Origin: Antilocapra americana
Lineage: Eukaryota > Chordata > Mammalia > Artiodactyla > Antilocapridae
Assembly: GCA_007570785.1 (NCBI GenBank)
Contig: ML660774.1
Coordinates: forward strand, 11,562,476 to 11,626,475
Direction of reading: 5' to 3'
DNA: 64,000 nucleotides
A program made the position numbers and the translations under genes. This document shows, piece by piece, positions 1 through 10,284 of this stretch; the stretch's first letter is position 1, and each line of letters starts with the position of its first letter. The notes beneath the pieces were generated by a model, which was not told where the DNA came from, searched no databases, and saw only the letters and a list, made by a program, of their open reading frames with translations.

Positions 1-829
1 GCAGAAACTTTGCTGTGTGTGTCATCACATAACCCCTTTGGGAATTACCACACACGCCTGAACTGAAAAAGATGCTAAAATATGTTCAATTTTCTGAGGT
101 GAAACTAATTTCGGTTGAGAAAACCAAAGTTTAGGGAGGTGAAGTATCAGCTAGCATGTAACAAAGTCAGGTCACAAGATCAAGTCTGACTCTGCACAGT
201 AAGATATACTGGAGGCATGAGCATTTCAGAAGCAAAGGAATAAAGTCTCACGATGTTTCTGTTATTGCTGCTGAAGTTTTGGCAGCTTTGTGCCATCTAA
301 GGAGACAGGCGTGAAGCGTGTCTTTCTTTCGGAGCTCAGAGTTCCCTGTTCTCTGTCTCCTGGGCTGAGGAGACAGTGCTTGGACGAGCAAAGACCTCAC
401 CAACATGTCCTGCAAGCGAAGTACAGGCAGTTCCCTGCCAATAAATAGTCTGGTTATGAAGCACACATTCTAAACTGAGATGAAATACTATCTAGAGCAT
501 GCCTTAAGGAAAGAAACTTGTCGCCACGGCTTGGTTAAAAGCCAAGGTTAGCTAACAATTACATCATGCAGCTCAAGATAGCTTGCTGAAGAGAACCTCA
601 GAATCGACAGACCTATGGGATACTTCTCCTTTAGTTTCGTTTTCCCCTTGCAGGGGAAAAAGGAAAAAAAAAAGGAGTAAACACTTGAGATGTTTCTCTG
701 GAGAGAAAAAAAAAAAAAACCCATTGAATGAGGACTTCACTTATAAGCAAGGCCATTTACCACAGGCTCTGGGAAATGAAAATAAAAAGTAATCATTAGG
801 GTCATTCATTGCTCTATTATGTTCTGGGC
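1..829. other. Unassigned single-copy-looking sequence
   Basis: No repeat family or gene was recognised here. Two A-rich runs (about 662-676 and 701-719) are the only obvious low-complexity parts. The short open frames (72 aa on the minus strand at 248-466, 69 aa on the plus strand at 583-792) have no recognisable domain and the second reads through the A runs, so neither is called as a gene. Confidence 0.5.
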
Positions 830-1000
830 ACTTGACATATCTTATTGAATCCTCACAACCACCTCAGAGGAAATGCTATCCCATTCGCAAGCTCAGAGGT
901 GTTAAGGAACTTGCTCAAAATCACAGAGCTAGATATGAAGCCAAGGACTGCATAGCTCCATAGCTCATGCCCTTTTTTTCCTCTGCCACATAACCACTTC
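830..1000 (+). repeat. MIR SINE relic
   Basis: The text follows the mammalian MIR consensus in order: tcctcacaaccacctcagag, a degenerate middle, then ttaaggaacttgctcaaaat, cacagagctagatatgaagc and a CTGCATAGCTCCA block. High divergence fits an ancient eutherian insertion. Assigned by eye; boundaries are approximate. Confidence 0.7.
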
Positions 1001-1761
1001 TACATGAAGAAATGCAAGATTCCAGCTGCTCCCACACTCCTGGCAGACCATCGAAGACCAAGCCCATGCATCACCCAGATATCAAAAATGTATCTGGCAG
1101 GCTTTGGAATTTTAAAACCTCATCTTATCTCCAACAGCGTTCAACCTTCCAAATTCATGAATCACTACTATCTTAAGATTGAAAGTGTGATAGTTATTAA
1201 AATTTAAGCATTGGGGACATTTTGCAAGGACCAACGAACTAGCGATGTATCATAACTTATGTCTGTATTTAAATTTCAATATATATCAAAACTCATTACT
1301 TTAAGCTACAAAAATTTTCAACAATCTCATAAAAGAAGGCTCCCACAAATTTTACAATTTTTATAAAAACATGCAACATTTTCTGAAACAATGTATTCAT
1401 TTTACAATTTATCTAGTTCATTCCTTATCTATCTCTTGGGTTCTCAAATATCTCAGATTCTTAGTTCTTCTCAATTGTCTGAATGCAAAACATATCCCAG
1501 AACAAATAGTCTTAGGCTCTGCAAATCACATCTTTCATTTTGCTTAGATTTTATTTCAAATGGCTTCTGATAATATCAGAGACCTTTCTCCTATTACTAA
1601 AAGTTTGTCTGTGGTCTCATTTTGTGCCTGGAAATAAATTGGTATAATTCAATAGAAGCCAACATTATTTTCTCAGTCCACAGAAGGAATCTGTTTCAAG
1701 GCATGGAAAGGGAGAAATAAGCAGATATACTATAATTCTTATTTAATACATCATTTTAAGT
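1001..1761. other. Unassigned AT-rich sequence
   Basis: AT-rich DNA with no recognisable repeat core, gene or RNA. A 67-aa frame at 1004-1207 has no recognisable features. Confidence 0.5.
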
Positions 1762-1764
1762 TTT

Positions 1765-2203
1765 CATATAGGTTTTTCCAGTAGTCATGTATGGATATTT
1801 GAGAGTTGGACCATAAAGAAGGTTGAGTGCCTAAGAATTGATGCTTTCAAACTGTGGTGCTGGAGAAGACTCTTGAGAGTCCTCTGGACAGCAAGGAGAT
1901 CAAACCAGTCCATCCTAAAGGAAATCAATCCTGAATATTTGTTGGAAGGACTGATGCTGAAGCTAAAGCTTCAATACTTTGGCCACCTGATACGAAAAGC
2001 CAACTCACTGGAAAAGACCCTGGAAAGACTGAAGGCATGAGGAGAAGGAGGCGAAAGAGGACGAGATGGCTGAACAACATCATCAACTCAACAGACATGA
2101 GTTTGCATGAACTCCAGGAGATGGTGAGAGATAGGGAAGCCTAGCATGCTACAGTCCATGGGATCACAAAGAGTTGGAAATGACTGAGTGACTGAAAAAC
2201 AAT
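1765..2203 (+). mobile_element. BovB LINE (RTE), 5'-truncated 3' end
   Basis: This matches the last ~430 bp of BovB: the C-terminal coding part (gtagtcatgtatggatattt, then the agaagactcttgagagtcct block) followed by the SINE-like terminal module ending in gactgagtgactgaaaaac. The reading frame is broken by stops and small indels. The normal ACTGA pentamer tail has decayed to an A-rich end. It is a dead 5'-truncated insertion; no target-site duplication was identified. Confidence 0.85.
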
Positions 2204-2314
2204 AAATTCCCATCTTAAGAGCTCAGAACTGGCTACCCCAATTCTTCAGTCCCCTGTTTCAAACTTCTCTTGGCTGTTGGTTGTGGTGGTATGGGCCTGA
2301 CTCCAGTTGGAAAC

Positions 2315-2440
2315 CCTCAGAAGGTAAGCTTCATGAGGGCAGGAATTTCATTTCACTGCTTTGTTTACAGGTGTACCCCCAAATGCCTAGGGAATGCCTG
2401 GCGCAAAGCAGTCACTCAAGTATTTCTTGAATGGATGGAC
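2315..2440 (+). repeat. L2 LINE 3'-end relic
   Basis: The order gtaagcttcatgagggcagg, a central 'ccccaaatgcctaggga' block, cctggcgcaaagcagtcact and tatttcttgaatggatgg is that of the L2 3' end. Ancient and diverged; assignment is by eye. Confidence 0.6.
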
Positions 2441-2904
2441 ACTTGCCTGTAGCCACCATCTTTTCCTTAAATGCTCTCCGAGCATATCCAGTGAAGAGTG
2501 ACCAGGATAGGGGTGAGGGCTCTGGAAACCAGGTCATGACTTGAAGGCACTGCAGGTGTTGAGCCATGATAAGCAGGGACGGAGAGGGGCCCCAGGGAGA
2601 GAACTCTGCTCTGAGTGTAGCTGGTTAGTTCTGAGAGTTATCAGCCATTATCTGGGCGAGTCCTTGGACTCGCCATCCCATCTCAGCCATCCCATCTTGG
2701 AAACAGATGTTACAGAAGTGACATAAAGGTTAAGTGAACAAGAAAAGCATTGGGCAAAGAGCTTTAGAAATATAAGTTGGTCATATTTCTACATTTTGCT
2801 TTTTTTTCATTCCTGGGGGGGAGTCTTAGAGAAGAGATGATAACTTTCTTCAAATATGTGACTGGCTATGTGTAAGAAGACAAGGACTCTATCCACCTTA
2901 TACG
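2441..2904. other. Unassigned sequence
   Basis: No repeat or gene recognised. A G run sits at about 2815-2822. Confidence 0.45.
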
Positions 2905-3108
2905 TAAGTGTTAGTCACTTGGTCGTGCCCAATTCTTTGCCACCCCATGGATTGCAGCCCACTAGGCTCCTCTGTCCATGAGATTTTCCAGGCAAGGATA
3001 CTGGAGTGGGTTGCCATTTCCTTCTCCAGGGGATCTTCCCAACACAGGGATCGAACCCAGGTCTCCTGCACTGCAGGCAGATTCTTTACCAACTGAGCTA
3101 CAATGGAA
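2905..3108 (-). mobile_element. Bov-tA SINE
   Basis: Reverse complement of the ruminant tRNA-Glu/BovB composite SINE. The BovA core comes first on this strand (cttggtcgtgcccaattctt, then the ggcaaggatactggagtggg block) and the tRNA-derived head last (gattctttaccaactgagct). Open frames of 60-70 aa on both strands here are only SINE translations. Confidence 0.9.
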
Positions 3109-3164
3109 ACCACATTATAATAGAAGACAAAACTACAAATAAAGGATATACTATAAAAAGTGTG

Positions 3165-3370
3165 CTGGCTTCCATGGTGGCTCAGTGGAATCTGCTATCA
3201 AGGCAGGAAATGCGAGTTTGATCTCTGAGTCAGGAAGATGCCCTGCAGAAGGAAATGGCAACCCACTCCAGTATTCTTGTCTGGAGAATTCCATGGACAG
3301 AGGAGCCTGGTGGGCTACAGTCCACGGGGTCACAAAGAGTCAGTCACGACTGAGCAACTAAACAGCAACA
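3165..3370 (+). mobile_element. Bov-tA SINE
   Basis: Plus-oriented tRNA-Glu-derived head (ggcttccatggtggctcagt) followed by the BovA core (aaggaaatggcaacccactc) and an A-rich tail. The next element, a young L1, is inserted directly after the tail; A-rich SINE tails are common targets of the L1 endonuclease. Diverged by many point changes. Confidence 0.9.
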
Positions 3371-4265
3371 ATAAAAAGAGTAAGACATCTGCGTTCCTTT
3401 GCTGTCTCGTATGTTGGGTTCTCGTTACCGTCTTTCTAAATTCCATATATATGCGTTAATATACTGTATTGTTGTTTTTGCTTCTGGCTTACTTCACTCT
3501 GGATAATGGGCTCCAGTTTCGTCCATCTGAGTAGAATTGCTTCAAATGAATTTTTTTTTTAATGCTGAGTAATATTCCATTGTGTATATGTACCACAGCT
3601 TTCTTATCCATTCGTCAGTTGATGGGCATCTAGGTTGCTTCCATGTCCTGGCTATTGTAAACAATGCAGCGATGAACATTGGGGTACACGTGGCTCTTTC
3701 AATTCTGGTTTCCTCGGTGTATATGCCCAGCAGTGGGATTGCTGGGTCGTATGGCAGGTCTATTTGCAGCTTTTTAAGGAACCTCCACACTGTTTTCCAT
3801 AGTGGTTGTACTAGTTTGCATTCCCACCAACGCAGATGTATAGAATAGACTCGTGGACTTTGTGGATGAGTGTAAGGGTGGGATGATATGGGAGAAGGGC
3901 ATTGAAGCATGTTAATTTTCATATGTCTAGTCAATCGCCAGCCGAGGACTGATGCTCGGGGCTGGTGCAGCGAGATTTCCTGGGGGGGGAGGGAAGAGGG
4001 AGGGGGGTTCCGGAGGGGAAGCATATGTAAACCTATGGTGATATCATGACAATGTATGGCAAAAACAATTAAAAAAAAAAAAAAGATCAATAGAGGTTAT
4101 AAATACAGATATACATATAACCACATTTGTTTTATCATGTGATCTCCCTATCTACAGAGAGAGAGGGAGAGAATATGATAAAGCAAGAGAGATAATTTAT
4201 TAAAGAAATCAGCAAATTGTACAGCTAAAAAAAAAAAAAAGAAAGAAACATAAAAAGAGCAAGAC
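3371..4265 (+). mobile_element. Young L1, 5'-inverted (twin-primed), with probable 3' transduction
   Basis: A near-perfect 16-bp target-site duplication (ataaaaagagtaagac at 3371-3386; ataaaaagagcaagac at 4250-4265) brackets three parts. First is an inverted ORF2 end, reading on the minus strand (3387 to about 3836). Second is the L1 3' UTR in plus orientation (about 3832-4070), with its G-rich tract and poly(A) at 4071-4084. Third is ~142 bp of non-L1 sequence with ATTAAA at 4199-4204 and a second poly(A) at 4227-4240. The inverted and direct segments share the short motif cgcagatgt at their junction. This is the pattern of twin priming, plus a transcript that read through its own poly(A) site to a downstream one. 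Confidence 0.8.
3560..3838 (-). pseudogene. L1 ORF2 C-terminal fragment (inverted segment)
   Basis: The minus-strand frame reads through recognisable L1 ORF2p C-terminal blocks: [44 protein letters not shown] and [14 protein letters not shown]. Only the tail of ORF2p is present; the endonuclease and reverse-transcriptase domains are absent. The longer 182-aa frame is open by chance, because it joins this segment to 3' UTR sequence of opposite polarity. It is not a functional gene. Confidence 0.85.
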
Positions 4266-4686
4266 ACCACCCAATACCAGGCAGCAACCCTCCCTAATAG
4301 TGTTTCAACACATTAGCAGCTGCCTTCCAAGAAAGGTGTCAGGTTACTGTCATTTTAAACAGAGGACACATGATTCAGAATGATTCAGAAGTGTGGGGAA
4401 TCAGGTTTAGTTAAAAGGGAGTTAGCTAAATTACTTGATCTGCCAACTCAGGTTTATTATTTAAAGATACAATTTCTTTTTTTGTGACTGAATAAGTTTC
4501 TCATAATTCTCTGCGTAGGTATAAACCAACAGTCAGATAATAGGTAGTTATTTTATACCAAAGTCCATCTTGCCACAAACCTCCCATGTCTCACCTTCCA
4601 AAAAAGTGATGATCATGTAAGTTCATAGTGACTAGGGAAAAAATCCACAAGGTATGTCCTCATGATATAGATGGGGTATTACAGCA
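4266..4686. other. Unassigned AT-rich sequence
   Basis: No repeat or gene recognised. A short 10-bp direct duplication (tgattcagaa twice) occurs at 4371-4390. Confidence 0.45.
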
Positions 4687-4895
4687 CTGTTGTCCAGTTG
4701 CTCAGTCACATATGACTCGTTGCGACCCCATGGACTGCAGCACGCCAGCTCCCCCATCCTTCACCATCTCCTGGAGTTAACTCAAACTCATGGCCATTGA
4801 GCCAGTGATGCCATCCAACCACCTCATCCTCTGTCATCCCCTTCTCCTCCTGCCTTCAATCTTTCCCAGCAACAGGGTTTTATCCAATGAGTCCA
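4687..4895 (-). mobile_element. BovB LINE 3'-end fragment
   Basis: Reverse complement of the BovB terminus: the SINE-like module (gttgctcagtcacatatgac) is followed by the BovB-specific stretch (ggccattgagccagtgatgc, then catcctctgtcatccccttc). A plain SINE lacks that second part. 5'-truncated and diverged. Confidence 0.85.
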
Positions 4896-5769
4896 ATTAC
4901 AGCATTACATATCCATTATTCAGATCAAATAACTATTGATTTGGTAAACTCTTAAGTTTAAAGGTTCACTGTGTACAACAAATCTATTTTTGCGTTAACA
5001 ACTGCAATTCCTCTTTCTCTCCCCTTCCCCTTGTACTCCTATATGGAACATTTAATTTTGAGTAGCAGGTAATACAACGTCAACCAATGTAACTACCTAT
5101 CATATATAAGACAATCTTCCACAAGACCAGAAGTGCTCTATCCTTCACCCACTTTGCCCAGAAAATCACAATATTAAAGGCCGGGAAAAATCAGATCACA
5201 CACAAACAGAAGATTTTTTTCTTTCTCATGCCAACAAAATTTATCAGTCTCCACTATCTTTATCCTCATTACTATTATGCTCCAAAAATTTAAGGAAGCT
5301 GTGATTCATAATTTGAAAAAATATCAATAGAATCTGTTTGGAGATGAGGCTTTAGTTGATAGTTTTCAGTTGAATATTTTTGGCTGAATGAAAGGATAGT
5401 GAAGCAAGCCTAAGAGATGACTATGAGATCCAAGAAATGGGCAAAGGACATTCAACCCTTGAGTTTTGCTTCCACTCTGAGTATCTTTAAAAGAGCGAAA
5501 CCTGGAAAACCTGAAAATGTAGGTCATTCAACATCAGATGATGGCAGGGAATCAAGTCCCATCAATAGCTGCTATATAAATATTTCCCAACCTCTTTCTA
5601 TGTGTCTTTTTAAGAAAGGAAAATAGATTTGGAATTGCTATACATGCCAATGTTCTGACATACAAAGAGATCTAGAATACAAACATGGGTTTACTGGGCT
5701 GCAGTCTAATTCCACAATGCAACATTCTCACAGTGTCAGCAACTCTGCTCAGTTCTTTTTGCTTTTAGA
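4896..5769. other. Unassigned sequence
   Basis: No repeat or gene recognised. A 69-aa plus-strand frame at 5417-5626 has no identifiable domain. Confidence 0.45.
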
Positions 5770-6795
5770 CTTTTAAAAAGTAATTTTTATTGGAATATAG
5801 CTGACTGACAACGTTGTGTTAGTTTCCGCTATAGCAGAGCAGTCAGTTACACATATACATATATCCACTCTTTCTCAGATTCTCTTCCCATACAGGTCAT
5901 CACAGAGTACTGAAGAGGTGCTTGTGCTATACAGTAGGTCCTTATTTTATATATAGTGTAGTGTATATGTGTATACATGTCAGGCCCAGTCTCCCAATTT
6001 TTTTTTTTTTATTATTGTTTTTGCCATACATTGTCATGATATCACCATGGGTTTACATATGCTTCCCCTCCGGGTCCCCCCTCCCTCCTCCCTCCCCCCC
6101 CGGGAAATCTCGCTGCACCAGTCCCGAGCATCAATCCTGGGCTGGCGATTGATTAGACACATGACAATTAACATGCTTCAATGCCCTTCTCCCATATCAT
6201 CCCACCCTTACCCTCATCCACAAAGTCCACGAGTCTATTCTATACATCTGCGTTCCTTTTGTCTCCCATGTTGGGTTCTCGTTACTGTCTTTCTAAATTC
6301 CATATATATGTGTTAATATACTGTATTGTTGTTTTTGCTTCTGGCTTACTTCACTCTGGATAATGGGCTCCAGTTTCGTCCATCTGAGTAGAACTGCTTC
6401 AAATGAATTTTTTTTTTAATGCTGAGTAATATTCCATTGTGTATATGTACCACAGCTTTCTTATCCATTCATCAGTTGATGGGCATCTAGGTTCCCAATT
6501 TATCCCTCCCTGCCCTTCCTCCCTTGGTAACCATGTTTGTTTTCTACATCTATGACACGACTTCTGTTTTGTAAGCCAGTTCATTTGTACCTTTTTTAAG
6601 ATTCCACATATAAGTGATATTATATGATATTTGTCCTTCTGTCTGACTTATTTCACTCAGTAGTAGGCAATCTCTAGGTTCATCCATGTTGCTGGAAATG
6701 TCATTATTTTGTTCTCTTTTATGGCTGAGTAATTTTCCGTTGTATATATGACCACATCTTCCCTATCCATTACTCTGTTGCTTGGTTCTTTCTGT
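5770..6795 (-). mobile_element. Older L1 3' end, split by a younger L1
   Basis: Minus-oriented L1 3' UTR and ORF2-end text lies in two pieces, 5770-5992 and 6501-6795 (for example taggtccttattttatatat in the first; tttcactcag and ttatggctgagtaattttcc in the second). The pieces become continuous once the inserted younger L1 at 6001-6492 is removed. Heavily mutated. Confidence 0.75.
5992..6501 (-). mobile_element. Young L1 insertion, 5'-truncated, with target-site duplication
   Basis: A poly(T) at 6001-6012 (the L1 poly(A) on the minus strand) is followed by the G-rich L1 3' UTR and the end of ORF2. The 9-bp duplication tcccaattt flanks it (5992-6000 and 6493-6501). Its 3' UTR is the same type as the L1 copies at 3.4 kb and 57.3 kb, but this one is collinear, with no inversion. 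About 490 bp are retained. Confidence 0.88.
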
Positions 6796-8794
6796 TTTAT
6801 CAGTCACTCTTCCCAGCTTCCAATGCATGTTTTTTGGGGCATGTAGTGTTTTTAAAATTGAATGCTCTCTAGTTCACCACAGTTCTCAACCATTCCTGAC
6901 TATGTTGCACTAACCTGTTTTACTCATTTGTATTACATGCTCGGACTTGGGGAAGAGGGACCCTATCAACAGGAGACCATAAGAGGTCAAGGGTGCCTTA
7001 CGAATGTGCACAGCTGCTCTGCTCCCAAGTAGTCCTACAAGGACAGCTCACATACTCTTGCAGGGAAGAACCAAGACTTATGTGTCTTTGATATTTACAT
7101 GCTCTCTGTGGGTTGAGATAAGCTTGGGATTTTCCTTTTTGAACTATGCTGTTATAGAGATGTATTGGGGATTAAGTCGTTAATAACAAAATGCTGACCA
7201 TTTTCTCCACTTATAGATAGTCTCGATATTTTGCTTTTAAATATGAACATTTGTCATTTACAATGCCAGTTAGGAAATTTTTATTTTCTTGCAGCGATGT
7301 CTGCACATGTATAATCTCCAGCTCACTCTTACACACATACCTGTGTGGAATGGTTAGGCATGGTTCGGCTTGAAATGAAATGTGTAGGCTTCTTCTGAGC
7401 TAGAATCTCCTGGCTTATTAAAGCCAGCAATGCTGTATACTATGCCTTTAAAGACACCTGGAAAATCCAATTCAGGAAATAAATGCAGTACATGTTCTAT
7501 TGGATAGAATACTAGAGAAAAATGATTCTTCTCTATCTTAAAACATTATTCTACCCACATAATTTTAGAGATTGCAAAAAAGTAAGATTTTTGCACTCAT
7601 TTCACTCAACAGAAATTATACTTAGTTCAATAAAATGAGCACTTTTCTTCCAATTCTTGCAAGTAGTCTAAATTCTGATTTATGCATATAAAGTTAGAAG
7701 TGAAATTACATAGCTCAAACTTCACTGATTTCTCTGGTCTGATATGTAATGAATTAAAATCATATGTGATGAAATAAAGGCCCATTCCTAAAAGAGAAAG
7801 ATCCCAAACTTTCAATTACTCTTGGTACCAACCACTACAGATGTTCCTTGCACCCCTCACTAGTCAAGTTACCTCCACTTCACTAATACCCACCTTAAGT
7901 CTCCATTACCTCCACCTTTCCCACCACATAGAGGCATCAACCCCCCAATGATGAACAGGGCTGGTGATGATGAATCAACAGAAAGTCAAATATAAGACTG
8001 CAACTGTTTATAATTAATAAAAAATTAATCTGGTACTATGTTTACTAGTTCAATGCAATAAATAGTGCCTTATGCTTTCAAAGTCGCTGGAACCATTCTT
8101 TTTGCAAGCAGAGCATCCAACAAACACAGAGTTAACAATGCAGTAAGTATAGAAAAATAATTTACAAGAAATAACTTTTAAAATGATAATGGTAGGCTGT
8201 TTGTCTTTTGAACTTCTTTTGCACTCAGTAGCAAAAAAGATCAGAATAATGTAAATATGCTCTTCATTATTCAGAAAGTTCATATGATCTGTTTCAATGA
8301 GATAAAATGCACTGTCAACAGAAATTTTATGCATAGTCTGTTCTTTTTTTGTTTGGTTCACTGAACTAAGTGCAAACCATCTGTTAGCTATGATCAGAAA
8401 AAGTAAAAACCCAAACAGGTTTGTTTTTTTTTTAAGATAGCAGAACAGCACTCCAAACAGAACTTGTTTAAAAAGCACCACTTATGAGGCAAAAATCCTA
8501 ATGATGAGATGGCTGAAAACCCTTGTGTAAAGTCTTTTTATTTTCAGGTTAAGATTACATTTAGGGGCTAAAATATGCTACTTAACAATGCTGTTCACAT
8601 CATCAACTGATCACTATTACTAAAATGTCTTATCAAATATGTTCATTTCCAAGAAATTTCTAACATATAAAAACTTTTAAGTTGAAATTGCATTTTGATC
8701 CCCATTTATAAAATTCCTACGACGTTAGTGTATTATATTGATTATGACTTGCTTTTATGAAAGAAGGATGCCCTGATAGAAATCAGTGCTTTGT
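6796..8794. other. Unassigned sequence with a 143-aa minus-strand frame
   Basis: About 2 kb with no recognisable repeat. The longest frame is on the minus strand at 8050-8481 (143 aa). It is rich in Phe, Ile, Leu and Lys, as expected from AT-rich DNA, and shows no family motif. It could be UTR or intron of a gene reading leftward from the 18-kb CpG island, but nothing here proves that. Confidence 0.4.
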
Positions 8795-9000
8795 TAAGTC
8801 AAGACACTCGAAATCAAGTCTTGACTCTGCCCCTAACAATTTTGACCTCAGATAAGTTACAACTCTTAAGATCTCAGTTTTGTAACCTATTAAAAGAAGA
8901 GTGCTAAAATGTCATTCTCAGGAGCTTACTACCCTTCTGAATCTGCCTAGCACTGTGCTTGGCACATACAAAGAGCAAGGAACTCAGTAACTGTCCATGA
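8795..9000 (+). repeat. MIR SINE relic
   Basis: Follows the MIR core order: cttgactctgcccctaacaa, cagataagttacaactctta, ctcagttttgtaacctatta and cctagcactgtgcttggcac. Diverged ancient copy. Confidence 0.7.
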
Positions 9001-9556
9001 TCAGGGGAATGGGAGATAAAACCAAAGGAACCCAAGCTTTCCTTTCAAAGCTTCAGAAACTGCCCACAAGACAGCTTTCAGTGTATCGTTAAGTTTAGAG
9101 TATGGAATACAAAACTCACTATCACAAGAGTGTCTCACCACCTTCACAGTGGTAGAACCAAACTTCCAGGATGCTGTACCTTAAAATTGTATATGATCAT
9201 CTAATGAAAAACTACTTTTGTTTTAAAGGTGAAATTCGAAGTTTTCAGAGCGTGTACAACGGGCTCCAGCGCAGGACATGTTCTCAAAGCTCTAGTACTA
9301 CAGATTTTATCAACACCCACCACATTGTTTTCCACAGCCTGGAAATGCACTCTGCGCTATTTTCTTGATGAATACTGCACACAAATCGTACTCCGCCTAC
9401 ACAACCACCATGTCACAAGTGTAATGCATTTAAAAGAGGGATTTCAGCAACAAAACATTAAAGACCTGAACCACTTACAAAGCAAGTTTTGCAAAAGATA
9501 AGCATTTCTATACAGAAACCAACTTAAAAAGTCTTCACTCTGCTTTGCTATTATTT
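9001..9556. other. Unassigned sequence
   Basis: No repeat recognised. Two overlapping plus-strand frames (65 aa at 9171-9368; 90 aa at 9229-9501) have no recognisable domain or clear splice context, so no gene is called. Confidence 0.4.
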
Positions 9557-9610
9557 AGAGAGAGAGAGAGAGTGTGTGTGTGTGTGTGTGTGTGTGCGCG
9601 TGTGCGCGCA
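9557..9610. repeat. Compound microsatellite (GA)n(TG)n(CG-rich)
   Basis: A (GA)n tract passes into (TG)n and then a GCGC/GTGC-rich tail directly beside the SINE at 9611. Alternating purine-pyrimidine TG/CG DNA can form Z-DNA and is usually polymorphic in length. Confidence 0.9.
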
Positions 9611-9825
9611 CGCATGCACTCAACTGCTCAGTTGTGTCTGACTCTTTCGTGACCCTGTGGACTGTAGCCCGCCAGACTCCTCTGTCCATGGGATTCCCCA
9701 GGCAAGAATACTGGAGTGGGCTGCCATTTCCTTCTCCAGGGGATCTTCCCCACCCGGGGATTGAACCTCCATCTCCTGCACTAGCAGGCAGATTCTTTCC
9801 CACTGAGCCACCTGGGAAGCCCATA
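9611..9825 (-). mobile_element. Bov-tA SINE
   Basis: Minus-oriented BovA core (ctcagttgtgtctgactctt) then the tRNA-like head ending cactgagccacctgggaagc. The core is well preserved. Frames of 63-98 aa on both strands are readings of the SINE and the adjacent microsatellite. Confidence 0.92.
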
Positions 9826-10077
9826 GGCCCCTTATTAAACAAATATAACAAGTAAAAGTTTTCAGTTAGTTATTTTATACTTTGAAAACTAACAAGGCTC
9901 TACAGTGATATGTCTTTATTGTGACCTCTTTAGTTCTATTAAGCTATAACTATTAAATTCCAGATGTTTCCACAAGAAGATCCATGTCAGAATGATACTG
10001 AGCCATAAGGTTGGATTTTAAATGTCATGCTAAAGGTGTTACAGTTTTAGATAAGAAAAGAGAACACTGATTATTCT

Positions 10078-10284
10078 TGCTGTTGTTGTTCAGTTGATAA
10101 GTCATGTCCAATTCTGCGACCCCATGGACTGTAGCATGCCAGGCTCCATGGGGTTTTCCAGGCAAGAATACTGGAGTGGGTTGCCATTTCCTTCTCCAGG
10201 GCATCTTCGCAGACCAGGGATCAAACCTGTGTTCCCTGCATTAGCAGGCAGATTCTTTACCACTGAGTCACCAGGGAAATCCTA
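10078..10284 (-). mobile_element. Bov-tA SINE
   Basis: Starts with a short (TTG)n tail (tgctgttgttgttcagttga), then the BovA core with a small internal deletion after 'gccaggctcc', then the tRNA-like head ending ccactgagtcaccagggaaa. Confidence 0.92.

Noticed and set aside
3165..3240. tRNA-like sequence at SINE heads as a tRNA gene
   Set aside because: The heads are diverged tRNA-Glu-derived SINE parts joined to BovA or CHR bodies. No intact cloverleaf was seen standing alone.
3542..4090. 182-aa minus-strand frame as a gene
   Set aside because: It joins an L1 ORF2 tail to antisense L1 3' UTR across the inversion point. It is not a gene product.
9555..9855. 93-98-aa frames on both strands
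   Set aside because: They are translations of a Bov-tA SINE and a microsatellite. The same applies to the frames at 2898-3113, 34240-34578, 58545-58855 and others.
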